Part shown: piece by piece, positions 1-4,778 of the stretch
Layout: every line of letters begins with the position of its first letter
Numbering within the stretch: the first letter of the stretch is position 1
Assembly (NCBI GenBank): GCA_029879595.1
Contig: JAOUPZ010000178.1
Coordinates: forward strand, 1-6,717
Origin: Deltaproteobacteria bacterium
GTDB taxonomy: Bacteria > SAR324 > JACQKK01
DNA: 6,717 nucleotides
Reading direction: 5' to 3'
Notes under the pieces: generated by a model
The model's database searches: none
What the model saw: the letters and a program-made list of their open reading frames with translations, nothing else
What the model was told of the DNA's origin: nothing
Made by a program: the position numbers and the translations under genes

Positions 1-15
1 CGATGAGGAGGTCAT
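1..15 (-). CDS. Possible 5' end of a minus-strand gene cut by the left edge
   Basis: On the minus strand the sequence GCAGGAG (26-32) is a good Shine-Dalgarno match. It lies 10 bases upstream of an ATG at 15-13 that stays open to the edge (reading MTSSS). A second ATG at 25-23 (reading MVTYDLLI) touches the same site directly, which is too close for normal initiation. Only five to eight codons are visible, so no product can be named. A perfect TATAAT on the same strand at 185-180 could drive it, with a leader of about 150 bases. The call rests only on the ribosome binding site and the open frame. Confidence 0.22.
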
Positions 16-52
16 AGGTGACCATCTCCTGCGGGTTCGGTTTTTTCCTGCT

Positions 53-68
53 TACAGTTTAATCTGTA
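53..68. promoter_or_regulatory. Dyad TACAG-N6-CTGTA, possible operator
   Basis: The two 5-bp arms are perfectly inverted around a TTTAAT centre, in an AT-rich patch just upstream of the possible left-edge minus-strand start. The orientation (CAG outside-in, CTG inside-out) is opposite to the LexA-type CTG-N10-CAG box, so I do not assign it to LexA. With five-base arms it could be chance. Confidence 0.2.
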
Positions 69-164
69 TGTAAATGCTCCCACCGACCGGACCAGGGTTC
101 AAAGAAGTCCAAAAGCGCCTTCCTTTCCGGTCCGCAGAGTCGTGAATGCTCGGCTAAAAAGTTT

Positions 165-193
165 TGCAAGCACTCTGCCATTATAAAAATAAT
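165..193 (+). promoter_or_regulatory. Candidate sigma70-type promoter, rightward
   Basis: TTGCAA (165-170), a 17-base spacer and AATAAT (188-193) match the -35 and -10 consensus at 4/6 and 5/6. Transcription would start near 200 and run into two hairpins (237-265 and 284-318), with no convincing reading frame before the convergent Hfq-like gene. A short non-coding transcript is therefore possible. The same AT-rich patch gives a perfect TATAAT on the opposite strand at 185-180, without a good -35, so base composition alone may explain part of this signal. Confidence 0.28.
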
Positions 194-236
194 CTTTGAA
201 AAACAGTGTGTATGAAGGGAAATAGAATTACATTCC

Positions 237-266
237 AAACACCGAGGCTGCGATTTCCGGTGTTTT
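237..266. terminator. Hairpin AAACACCG/CGGTGTTT with T run
   Basis: An 8-bp perfect stem (237-244 with 258-265) encloses a 13-base loop. On the plus strand it ends in TTTTC, and on the minus strand in TTTGG. It lies about 90 bases beyond the stop of the minus-strand Hfq-like gene and about 40 bases after a rightward candidate promoter, so it could end transcripts from either side. The stem is short and the T run is weak. Confidence 0.3.
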
Positions 267-283
267 CGGTGCCTGTGTGGAAA

Positions 284-318
284 CTGTCCGCCCGATTCAG
301 AAGGGTTTAGGCGGACAG
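284..318 (-). terminator. Hairpin downstream of the Hfq-like gene
   Basis: CTGTCCGCC (284-292) and GGCGGACAG (310-318) form a perfect, GC-rich 9-bp stem with a 17-base loop. On the minus strand it lies 40 bases past the Hfq-like stop codon and is followed by only three T residues. It could be a weak terminator or a 3'-end stabilising hairpin. The large loop and poor U tract keep confidence modest. Confidence 0.35.
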
Positions 319-357
319 CCGCTCATTGAATAAAACATAAGTTCGCAAAAACCCGGT

Positions 358-579
358 TCAATCCAATACCTGCCAGAACTTGATGGCCGACTTGTTGACC
401 ACTTTTCCGTCCTTCAGTCCCAGATGATACGGGGTGTGCCAGCGCAGCCCGTCAACCAGCGTGTCCCCATCCAGGAAAGTGATCTGGATCTGCCTTTTTT
501 CAGTAATAATCTTGCTCAGCAACACCGCCTCGTGTGGCGGCTGATGCCTTTGTGTATGCTCGGGTCTGTTGTCTCCCAT
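358..579 (-). CDS. Hfq-like Sm-fold RNA-binding protein (divergent Hfq)
   Basis: This 73-residue protein probably forms a ring-shaped Sm/Hfq-type oligomer that binds RNA in the cytoplasm. After a polar, His/Gln-rich tail (residues 1-19), a helix (about 18-28) precedes the Sm1-like strands (30-56, with FLDGDTLVDG and WHTPYHLGL) and an Sm2-like end (NKSAI, 62-66, then FWQVL). Aligned by eye to E. coli Hfq, the Sm2 motif YKHAI becomes NKSAI, keeping the lysine but losing Tyr and His. The F42 position is aromatic (Tyr51). The W-x-x-P-Y stretch recalls the divergent Hfq proteins of cyanobacteria as I remember them. Length fits the family. The ATG at 579 has only a weak GAG about 10 bases upstream. 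The gene stands alone, divergent from the prenyl synthase cluster. The fold is fairly certain; a genuine sRNA-chaperone role is inference. Confidence 0.72.
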   Translation of the reverse strand: MGDNRPEHTQRHQPPHEAVLLSKIITEKRQIQITFLDGDTLVDGLRWHTPYHLGLKDGKVVNKSAIKFWQVLD

Positions 580-704
580 TTATTCACTCAAAGAAACGGA
601 TTTAACGATGAAGATGAAAAGTGAACCAGTACCCTTTTTCATCCTTTTTAACGATACTACCGCCGGTATCGGCTGTTCAGCCCACCCCCAAGCCATCTTC
701 TTTA

Positions 705-728
705 CCGGTTATCCATATATTTATCCGG
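705..728. promoter_or_regulatory. Imperfect dyad over the Hfq-like -10 region
   Basis: CCGGTTAT (705-712) and TTATCCGG (721-728) form an imperfect inverted repeat, with 8 of 12 base pairs matching about a centre at 716/717. It overlaps the proposed minus-strand -10 at 723-718, where a bound repressor would block that promoter. No regulator family is recognised. Confidence 0.3.
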
Positions 729-746
729 TCCGTAAAAAAATATCAA
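718..746 (-). promoter_or_regulatory. Candidate promoter of the Hfq-like gene
   Basis: On the minus strand TTGATA (746-741), an exact 17-base spacer and TAAATA (723-718) match the sigma70 consensus at about 4/6 and 3/6. It points at the Hfq-like gene and would give a leader of roughly 130 bases. A perfect palindrome covers the -35 and an imperfect dyad covers the -10, as expected for a regulated promoter. The leader also contains TACCG-C-CGGTA (658-668), a short perfect dyad. Confidence 0.35.
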
Positions 747-756
747 ATTGATATTT
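738..756. promoter_or_regulatory. Perfect 19-bp palindrome, likely operator
   Basis: AAATATCAA (738-746), a single central A (747) and TTGATATTT (748-756) are exact inverted repeats. A perfect 9-bp dyad with a one-base centre is unlikely by chance even in AT-rich DNA. The loop is too small for an efficient RNA hairpin terminator, so a dimeric protein-binding site is the better reading. It covers the -35 proposed for the Hfq-like gene and lies about 40 bp upstream of the rightward -35 candidate, so one regulator could affect both directions. Confidence 0.5.
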
Positions 757-765
757 CAAACCTAT

Positions 766-791
766 CTTGCGGCGGCAACTTGCGGCGGCAA
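766..791 (+). repeat. Two abutting copies of CTTGCGGCGGCAA
   Basis: Copies at 766-778 and 779-791 are identical and directly adjacent. Each copy is bounded by TTGC and GCAA, giving it partial dyad symmetry. The array ends three bases before the -35 proposed for the rightward genes at 795, a typical position for an activator site. Replication slippage giving a simple 13-bp duplication is the alternative. Confidence 0.55.
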
Positions 792-794
792 GGC

Positions 795-824
795 TGGACA
801 ATTAAGGTGCAGGGGAAATATGCT
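795..824 (+). promoter_or_regulatory. Candidate promoter for the prenyl synthase cluster
   Basis: TGGACA (795-800, 5/6), an 18-base spacer and TATGCT (819-824, 4/6) form a reasonable sigma70-type promoter reading into the prenyl diphosphate synthase. Transcription would start near 831, leaving a leader of about 100 to 190 bases depending on the start codon used. The tandem 13-bp repeat sits immediately upstream. If this promoter is right, the small frame starting at 820 cannot be translated from it. Confidence 0.35.
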
Positions 825-915
825 TGAACAAAGGTGCCTTCTTCCCGGTCAGCGGTGTGCGGGTCCCGGGGGACTGGCCATGAAACCGGACGAAAACGCT
901 CTGGCCGATAATTAA
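820..915 (+). CDS. Doubtful 31-residue open frame with a ribosome binding site
   Basis: The frame reads MLEQRCLLPG at its start and ends in ALADN. AGGGG precedes the ATG by four bases, a usable Shine-Dalgarno site, and the TAA stop lies 20 bases before the earliest possible prenyl synthase start at 936. It could be a leader peptide or a chance frame. No family is recognised, and it conflicts with the promoter proposed at 795-824. Low confidence. Confidence 0.15.
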   Translation: MLEQRCLLPGQRCAGPGGLAMKPDENALADN

Positions 916-1022
916 CACGGAGCTCCACGCATCACATGCCAACAGACGCAATTGGAACAGACCGGGCCCCGGGTCAATCGCCCGGCCGCCAAAAGGTTCT
1001 GGCCGGCTTTTCGGGGTCTCCC

Positions 1023-1817
1023 ATGCGGCGGCTGAAGGATCTCCTGGGGATGCCTTTTTACGCCCTGTACCGCAGGCGGCTGGAAATGCAGTCGAAAAAC
1101 TGGCAGATCCCCCGGCATATCGGGATCATCATGGACGGCAACAGAAGGTTCGCCCGGGATCTGCATTTCCAGGATGTGAACCTGGGTCATGCCAGGGGAG
1201 CCGACAAGCTGGAGGAGGTCCTCAACTGGTGCGAGGAGCTGGAGGTGAAGGTGGTGAGCGTCTGGGTGTTTTCCCTGGACAACTTCAAACGCGACCCCAG
1301 CGAGGTAGACGGACTGATGGAACTGTTCGAGCGTAAATTTCTCGAACTGGTCACCCACCCGCGCATCCATCAGCAGCAGATAAGAGTGAGGTCGCTGGGC
1401 AGGACCGATGTCCTCCCCGCACGGGTCCAGGAGGCCATCCGGGTGGCCGAGGAAGCCACCCGGCATTATACCCGCCGGCACCTGAACGTGGTGGTGGCCT
1501 ACGGCGGCCGGGAGGAGATAATTGACGCCTTCCGGCAGTACCTGCAGGAGGGCCTGAGGAAGAAGCAGTCCCTGGAACGGATCATTGAGGATCTCGAGCC
1601 CGGTTCCATCGAGGGATACCTGTACACCTCCCAGCTTCCCGATCCCGACCTGATAATCCGCACCAGCGGCGAGATACGACTTTCGGGGTTTCTGCTCTGG
1701 CAGAGCGTGTACTCCGAGCTTTATTTCTGTGACAGCAACTGGCCGGCCTTCCGCAAGATTGATTTTCTGAGGGCCCTGCGCAATTACAATAATCGCCAGC
1801 GCCGCTTCGGGAAATAA
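1023..1817 (+). CDS. uppS: cis-prenyl diphosphate synthase (UppS family, Z-FPP-synthase-like)
   Basis: This cytosolic or membrane-associated enzyme adds isopentenyl units in Z configuration to an allylic diphosphate. The product would be the lipid carrier of envelope synthesis or a shorter Z-prenyl precursor. From ATG 1023 it is 264 residues, normal for the family. HIGIIMDGNRRFAR (32-45) holds the catalytic Asp38, GHARGAD carries the conserved His56, and SLDNFKRDPSEV (84-95) is the substrate loop. RTSGEIRLSGFLLWQ and YSELYF near the end are the diphosphate-binding and dimer motifs. E. coli UppS has SSENWNR where this protein has SLDNFKR, and the LYRRRL start and C-terminus recall mycobacterial Z-FPP synthase Rv1086. 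An in-frame ATG at 936 would add 29 low-complexity residues; I prefer 1023 from family length, though its ribosome binding site is weak. The AICAR transformylase follows after 81 bases. Family certain; product chain length unknown. Confidence 0.93.
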   Translation: MRRLKDLLGMPFYALYRRRLEMQSKNWQIPRHIGIIMDGNRRFARDLHFQDVNLGHARGADKLEEVLNWCEELEVKVVSVWVFSLDNFKRDPSEVDGLMELFERKFLELVTHPRIHQQQIRVRSLGRTDVLPARVQEAIRVAEEATRHYTRRHLNVVVAYGGREEIIDAFRQYLQEGLRKKQSLERIIEDLEPGSIEGYLYTSQLPDPDLIIRTSGEIRLSGFLLWQSVYSELYFCDSNWPAFRKIDFLRALRNYNNRQRRFGK

Positions 1818-1898
1818 CTCCCGGGCGGGCCGGACGGTAAATTTTACTCCACAATGACAGCTCCTGGATATATGGCCAGAGGGCCGGAAAGGAATCCA

Positions 1899-3101
1899 AT
1901 GAGTGAGAAACCCATTTCAAAAACCTACCAGTTCAACCAGCCCCTGAAATACGGCTGCAACCCCCATCAGTCTCCGGCGGCCCTGTATGTGGAACAGGGG
2001 CGCAAAATGCCTTTTGAGACCCTCAACGGCAGTCCGGGTTATATCAACCTGCTGGACGCGCTTAACGCCTGGCAGCTGGTGAAGGAACTGCGCCAGTCCC
2101 TGGGGCTGCCGGCGGCGGCCTCCTTCAAGCATGTCAGTCCGGCGGGAGCGGGGCTGGCCGTGCCCCTGGACGATGCCCTGGCCCGGGCCTATGAGGTGCA
2201 GGACCGCGACCTCAGCCCCAGCGCCCTGGCCTACATCCGGGCCCGGGGGGCGGACCCCCTGTGTTCCTTTGGGGATTTCGCCGCGTTCAGCGATCCGGTG
2301 GACAGGGCCACGGCGGAGATTCTGAAAACCGAGGTCAGCGACGGGCTGATTGCGCCGGGGTTTGAGGAGGGGGCGCTGGAAATTCTGAAGGCCAAGAAAG
2401 GCGGGAAGTTCATAGTTCTTCAGGCTGATCAGGATTTTGAACCGCCGGAGATGGAAATCAAGGAGCTTTACGGCGTGCTGTTCAGCCAGCGCCGCAACGA
2501 TGCCCTGATAACCCCCCAGTCACTGGCCCAGGTGCCCACCAGGGAAAAACACCTTACCCCGGAGGCCATCCGCGATCTGGTCTGCGCGGCCATCACCATA
2601 AAGTACACCCAGTCCAACAGCGTGGGCTACGCCCTGGGGGGGCAGATGATCGGCGTGGGCGCCGGACAGCAGAGCCGGGTGGACTGCACCAAGCTGGCGG
2701 GCAGGAAGGTGGAGACCTGGTGGCTCCGCATGCATCCCCGCGTGCTGGATCTGCCGTTCAAGCCGGGAGTCAAACGGGTGGACCGCACCAACGCCCGGGT
2801 CAGGTTCATCGAGGGGGATTTCACCGCACCGGAATACGAGCAGTGGAAGACCTTGTTTGATAGCCCGCCGGAACAGTTGACTTTGGAGGAAAAATCGGGC
2901 TGGCTGAAAGAGCTTGGCGGAGTATCTTTGGCCTCCGACGCCTTTTTTCCTTTCCGGGACAGCATTGACCAGGCGGCCAAGCGCGGAGTAAAATACATTT
3001 TACAGCCCGGGGGGAGCGTGGCGGACGAGGCAGTACTGAACGCCTGCGATGACTACGGCATGGTGATGGCCTTCACGGGCATCAGGCTGTTCCATCATTG
3101 A
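1899..3101 (+). CDS. Stand-alone AICAR transformylase (PurH C-terminal domain type)
   Basis: It transfers a formyl group from 10-formyl-tetrahydrofolate to AICAR, giving FAICAR, step nine of purine synthesis, in the cytosol. The 400-residue protein covers only the transformylase half of bifunctional PurH. Visible landmarks are KYGCNPHQ (17-24), the catalytic Lys77-His78 in SFKHVSPAG, YTQSNSVGYA (236-245), GVGAGQQSRVD (252-262), SDAFFPFRD (346-354), the glycine-rich QPGGS (369-373) and the terminal RLFHH. All are in family order. The N-terminal IMP cyclohydrolase domain (about 200 residues) is absent, with no remnant upstream, so ring closure must be encoded elsewhere. The ATG at 1899 has GGAAAGGA five bases upstream. 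An in-frame ATG at 1854 would add 15 unconserved residues. It probably shares a transcript with the prenyl synthase. The symbol purH is withheld because the protein is monofunctional. Confidence 0.95.
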   Translation: MSEKPISKTYQFNQPLKYGCNPHQSPAALYVEQGRKMPFETLNGSPGYINLLDALNAWQLVKELRQSLGLPAAASFKHVSPAGAGLAVPLDDALARAYEVQDRDLSPSALAYIRARGADPLCSFGDFAAFSDPVDRATAEILKTEVSDGLIAPGFEEGALEILKAKKGGKFIVLQADQDFEPPEMEIKELYGVLFSQRRNDALITPQSLAQVPTREKHLTPEAIRDLVCAAITIKYTQSNSVGYALGGQMIGVGAGQQSRVDCTKLAGRKVETWWLRMHPRVLDLPFKPGVKRVDRTNARVRFIEGDFTAPEYEQWKTLFDSPPEQLTLEEKSGWLKELGGVSLASDAFFPFRDSIDQAAKRGVKYILQPGGSVADEAVLNACDDYGMVMAFTGIRLFHH

Positions 3102-3198
3102 CAGGCAGGGGGAGATATTCAAACCAGGAAAGTTTGAGGCCGGGGAATAGATGGGACAGGGACCGTTTCCATTCACCATATCCGGCAGGGGAAAGGCA

Positions 3199-3642
3199 AT
3201 GGGGAAAAATGATACTGAGGATGGCGTCCGGAAAACACAGGGAAGTTCCCTTCCCTTGCCCGGAAGCAGGGATGACAGCAGGCTTATGAGCCATGAGGAG
3301 GAAAATTCCGTCTTCACCCAGGCCCAGCGGCTGGTTTTCACCAACTCCCATTTCACATATGGGAACGTGGAAGCGTGGGTGAGTATAATCCGGAGTTATC
3401 TGGCGATACATCCGGTGCACCGGGTTACCATGTTTTATGATGGCCAGCCCATACACAACCTGCTTTCCCTGTACAAGCGCATCGGATCGCTGAACACGGA
3501 TCTGTTTGAGGTCCGGGTGGCCACTCCGGATAACGATCAGGCGGATATCGCCAAGCTGGTGAGGCTGCTGGCCGATGGGGCCAGCCCGGATTATCTGCGG
3601 TACATTCAGAAGGAACTGCACCGGGTGCTGGAGCTTTTTTAG
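3199..3642 (+). CDS. Conserved-looking small alpha/beta protein of unknown function
   Basis: I do not recognise this 147-residue protein. After a polar, probably disordered first 30 residues, it alternates predicted strands and helices. Strand LVFTN (about 45-49) is followed by a helix (55-70), strand HRVTMFY (74-80), a helix (84-95), strand LFEVRVA (102-108) and two helices (113-126, 130-146). That pattern suggests a small Rossmann-like or DsrE-like alpha/beta sandwich. There is no signal peptide, membrane segment or cysteine. Starts are possible at 3151, 3199 and 3286. The 3199 ATG has the best ribosome binding site (AGGGGAAAGG), but codons before 3286 are rich in third-position A, unlike the rest, so MSHEEENSVF at 3286 may be the true start. 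It lies less than 100 bases after the transformylase, probably in the same operon. It has no membrane anchor, so a soluble role is likely. Confidence 0.75.
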   Translation: MGKNDTEDGVRKTQGSSLPLPGSRDDSRLMSHEEENSVFTQAQRLVFTNSHFTYGNVEAWVSIIRSYLAIHPVHRVTMFYDGQPIHNLLSLYKRIGSLNTDLFEVRVATPDNDQADIAKLVRLLADGASPDYLRYIQKELHRVLELF

Positions 3643-3696
3643 GCCCGTCGACCAGGGCGGCAGGACCTTTTGCCGGGGTGGGAAGGCCCCGAAACA

Positions 3697-3766
3697 GGTG
3701 GCCGGTGGCCGGTGACAGTTAGCAGGGAGCAGTTAGCAGGGGGCAGTGGATGGGGGATAGGGGAAG
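3697..3766 (+). repeat. Degenerate 7-bp tandem repeat, about ten units
   Basis: Read in sevens, the sequence goes GGTGGCC, GGTGGCC, GGTGACA, GTTAGCA, GGGAGCA, GTTAGCA, GGGGGCA, then three weaker units (GTGGATG, GGGGATA, GGGGAAG). The first seven share a G-start and a C at position six, most ending in CA. It is purely intergenic, 55 bases after the unknown alpha/beta gene. Heptameric tandem repeats are known from intergenic DNA of cyanobacteria and some other bacteria, and slippage-driven growth is the usual explanation. Function is unknown. Confidence 0.65.
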
Positions 3767-3794
3767 TATACGAATAATCAAAAACACAGCATTT

Positions 3795-3922
3795 CCGGCT
3801 GCCCTGCCGGGTGGAGGAAGTCCTGCCCTGTCGGCGGTGATTATCCCGCCCGCCGCACAAGGTGCGTGCCGGAAACAAAGGGGCTGTAATCCAAAATGAA
3901 GACGCCCCTGTCACCCGGGGCG
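3795..3922 (+). promoter_or_regulatory. Structured leader upstream of menG/ubiE, possible attenuator
   Basis: Several short inverted repeats follow each other. CCGGC/GCCGG (3795-3799, 3806-3810) is followed by GGCGG/CCGCC (3833-3837, 3846-3850). AGGGGC (3879-3884) can pair with GCCCCT (3904-3909). The same GCCCC block can instead pair with GGGGC (3917-3921) in the terminator-like hairpin. The last two pairings exclude each other, which is the layout of an attenuator. A 12-base motif CTGCCCTGYCGG also occurs twice, at 3799-3810 and 3823-3834. No known riboswitch consensus was recognised. Confidence 0.3.
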
Positions 3923-3927
3923 CCTTT
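3903..3927 (+). terminator. GC-rich hairpin before menG/ubiE
   Basis: CGCCCC (3903-3908) and GGGGCG (3917-3922) form a 6-bp stem with an 8-base loop. It is preceded by an A-rich stretch (3893-3900) and followed by CCTTTACT. It resembles a weak intrinsic terminator. It lies 10 to 35 bases before the possible menG/ubiE starts, so it may end the upstream operon or work as an attenuator. It could also hinder ribosome access to the start region. Confidence 0.45.
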
Positions 3928-3956
3928 ACTGCTAAATGAAAGGCAGACCGAGCCCC

Positions 3957-4694
3957 ATGAGCTACAAGCATCCCGTTCCCGAACAAAAAGCGCGCTACGT
4001 CCAGGACAAGTTCGATGAGATAGCCGCGAACTATGACAGTTTCAACGACCTCATAACCCAGGGACAGCACAGGAAGTGGAAGAACCTGATGGTGGACCGC
4101 CTGCCCCTGGAAGGGAAAAGGACCGGCCTGGACCTGTGTTGCGGAACGGGGGATATCGCCCTTAGAATATTGCGGCGGCTGGACAAGGACAGCCGGATAA
4201 TCGGGGCTGATTTTTCCAACAGGATGCTGAACATTGCCCGCCACCGCCTGAGCCGGGCCCGGAAAAACCCCCACGCCCTGGAACCTGTCCTGATAAATAC
4301 CGATGCCATGAGCCTGCCCTTTGGGGAGGGCACCTTTGATTTCATTACCATCGGCTATGGGCTTCGTAACGTCAGCGACCTGAAAAAGTGCCTGGAAGAA
4401 CTGTACCGCGTAATGGCTCCGGGGGGGGTGCTGGTTACACTGGATACGGGCCAGGTGCGTCCCCGTTTGCTGAGGTCCATGGCCGACTACTACATGTTCA
4501 GGATAGTCCCCCGGATTGGCAGGATGCTTCAACCGGGGCAGGAAATGTACTCATACCTGCCCCATTCCACCCTGGACTATCCCCATCAGGATGAGTTGGG
4601 CCGGATGTTTTCCGAGGCCGGATTCGTGGATATAGAACTGAAGGAGTTTCTTTTCGGCGCCTCTGTAATTCATCTGGCGCGCAAATCCGCCTGA
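3957..4694 (+). CDS. ubiE: Demethylmenaquinone/ubiquinone C-methyltransferase (MenG/UbiE family)
   Basis: This SAM-dependent enzyme C-methylates the prenylated quinone ring, the last step of menaquinone synthesis, at the inner face of the membrane. From ATG 3957 it has 245 residues, the usual length. KFDEIAANYD (18-27) and FNDLITQGQHRKW (29-41) form the N-terminal signature. LDLCCGTGD (58-66) is SAM motif I, GADFS (83-87) supplies the acidic ribose contact, and DAMSLPF (116-122) and ITIGYGLRNV (130-139) follow. YSYLPHSTLDYPHQDEL (198-214) is the family C-terminal block. RVMAPGG is followed by LVTLDTGQ (159-166), where many family members have an E-x-S pattern, a notable change. A start at 3936 would add seven residues; neither ATG has a good ribosome binding site. 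No other quinone gene is in the window, so menaquinone versus ubiquinone is not decided here. It is convergent with the transglycosylase gene. Confidence 0.94.
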   Translation: MSYKHPVPEQKARYVQDKFDEIAANYDSFNDLITQGQHRKWKNLMVDRLPLEGKRTGLDLCCGTGDIALRILRRLDKDSRIIGADFSNRMLNIARHRLSRARKNPHALEPVLINTDAMSLPFGEGTFDFITIGYGLRNVSDLKKCLEELYRVMAPGGVLVTLDTGQVRPRLLRSMADYYMFRIVPRIGRMLQPGQEMYSYLPHSTLDYPHQDELGRMFSEAGFVDIELKEFLFGASVIHLARKSA

Positions 4695-4695
4695 G

Positions 4696-4743
4696 GTCCC
4701 CGGGCGCCGGGTTGGCGGCGCCTTAACGCGGACAGGACTTTTT
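4696..4743 (+). terminator. Hairpin terminator between convergent genes
   Basis: GGCGCCG (4703-4709) and CGGCGCC (4716-4722) make a perfect 7-bp stem with a 6-base loop, starting 8 bases after the menG/ubiE stop. An outer GTCC/GGAC pairing (4696-4699, 4735-4738) could extend it so that the base of the structure abuts TTTTT at 4739-4743. This suits the rightward transcript. A second hairpin, CCGGG-ATTC-CCCGG (4751-4764), faces the leftward gene but lacks a T run on either strand. Confidence 0.5.
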
Positions 4744-4778
4744 CTTGCTGCCGGGATTCCCCGGAGAAAATCACAGGT

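Noticed and set aside
212..310. 32-residue plus-strand frame starting MKGNRITF
   Set aside because: No ribosome binding site, and the frame is made largely of the two hairpins. Better explained as structured non-coding DNA.
912..1481. 189-residue minus-strand open frame inside the prenyl synthase
   Set aside because: It is antisense to a gene with every cis-prenyltransferase motif, and its own translation shows no family feature. It is a shadow of a GC-rich codon pattern.
3082..3621. 179-residue minus-strand open frame opposite the unknown alpha/beta gene
   Set aside because: The plus strand has better third-position GC, a ribosome binding site and a regular strand-helix pattern. The minus frame also runs into the 3' end of the transformylase.
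3643..3680. CGGCA/TGCCG hairpin after the unknown alpha/beta gene as a terminator
   Set aside because: The stem is only 5 bp and is followed by GGGG instead of a T run. The T run at 3635-3640 lies inside the coding region before the hairpin.
3811..3840. GAGGAAGTCC stretch resembling the conserved GAGGAAAGTCC of RNase P RNA
   Set aside because: One base is missing from the motif, and none of the other RNase P conserved segments appears at the expected distances.
3750..3899. 49-residue plus-strand frame in the gap before menG/ubiE, with GGGGG six bases upstream
   Set aside because: Its first codons lie in the heptad repeat and third positions are mixed, unlike the neighbouring genes. The G run belongs to the repeat and need not be a ribosome binding site.
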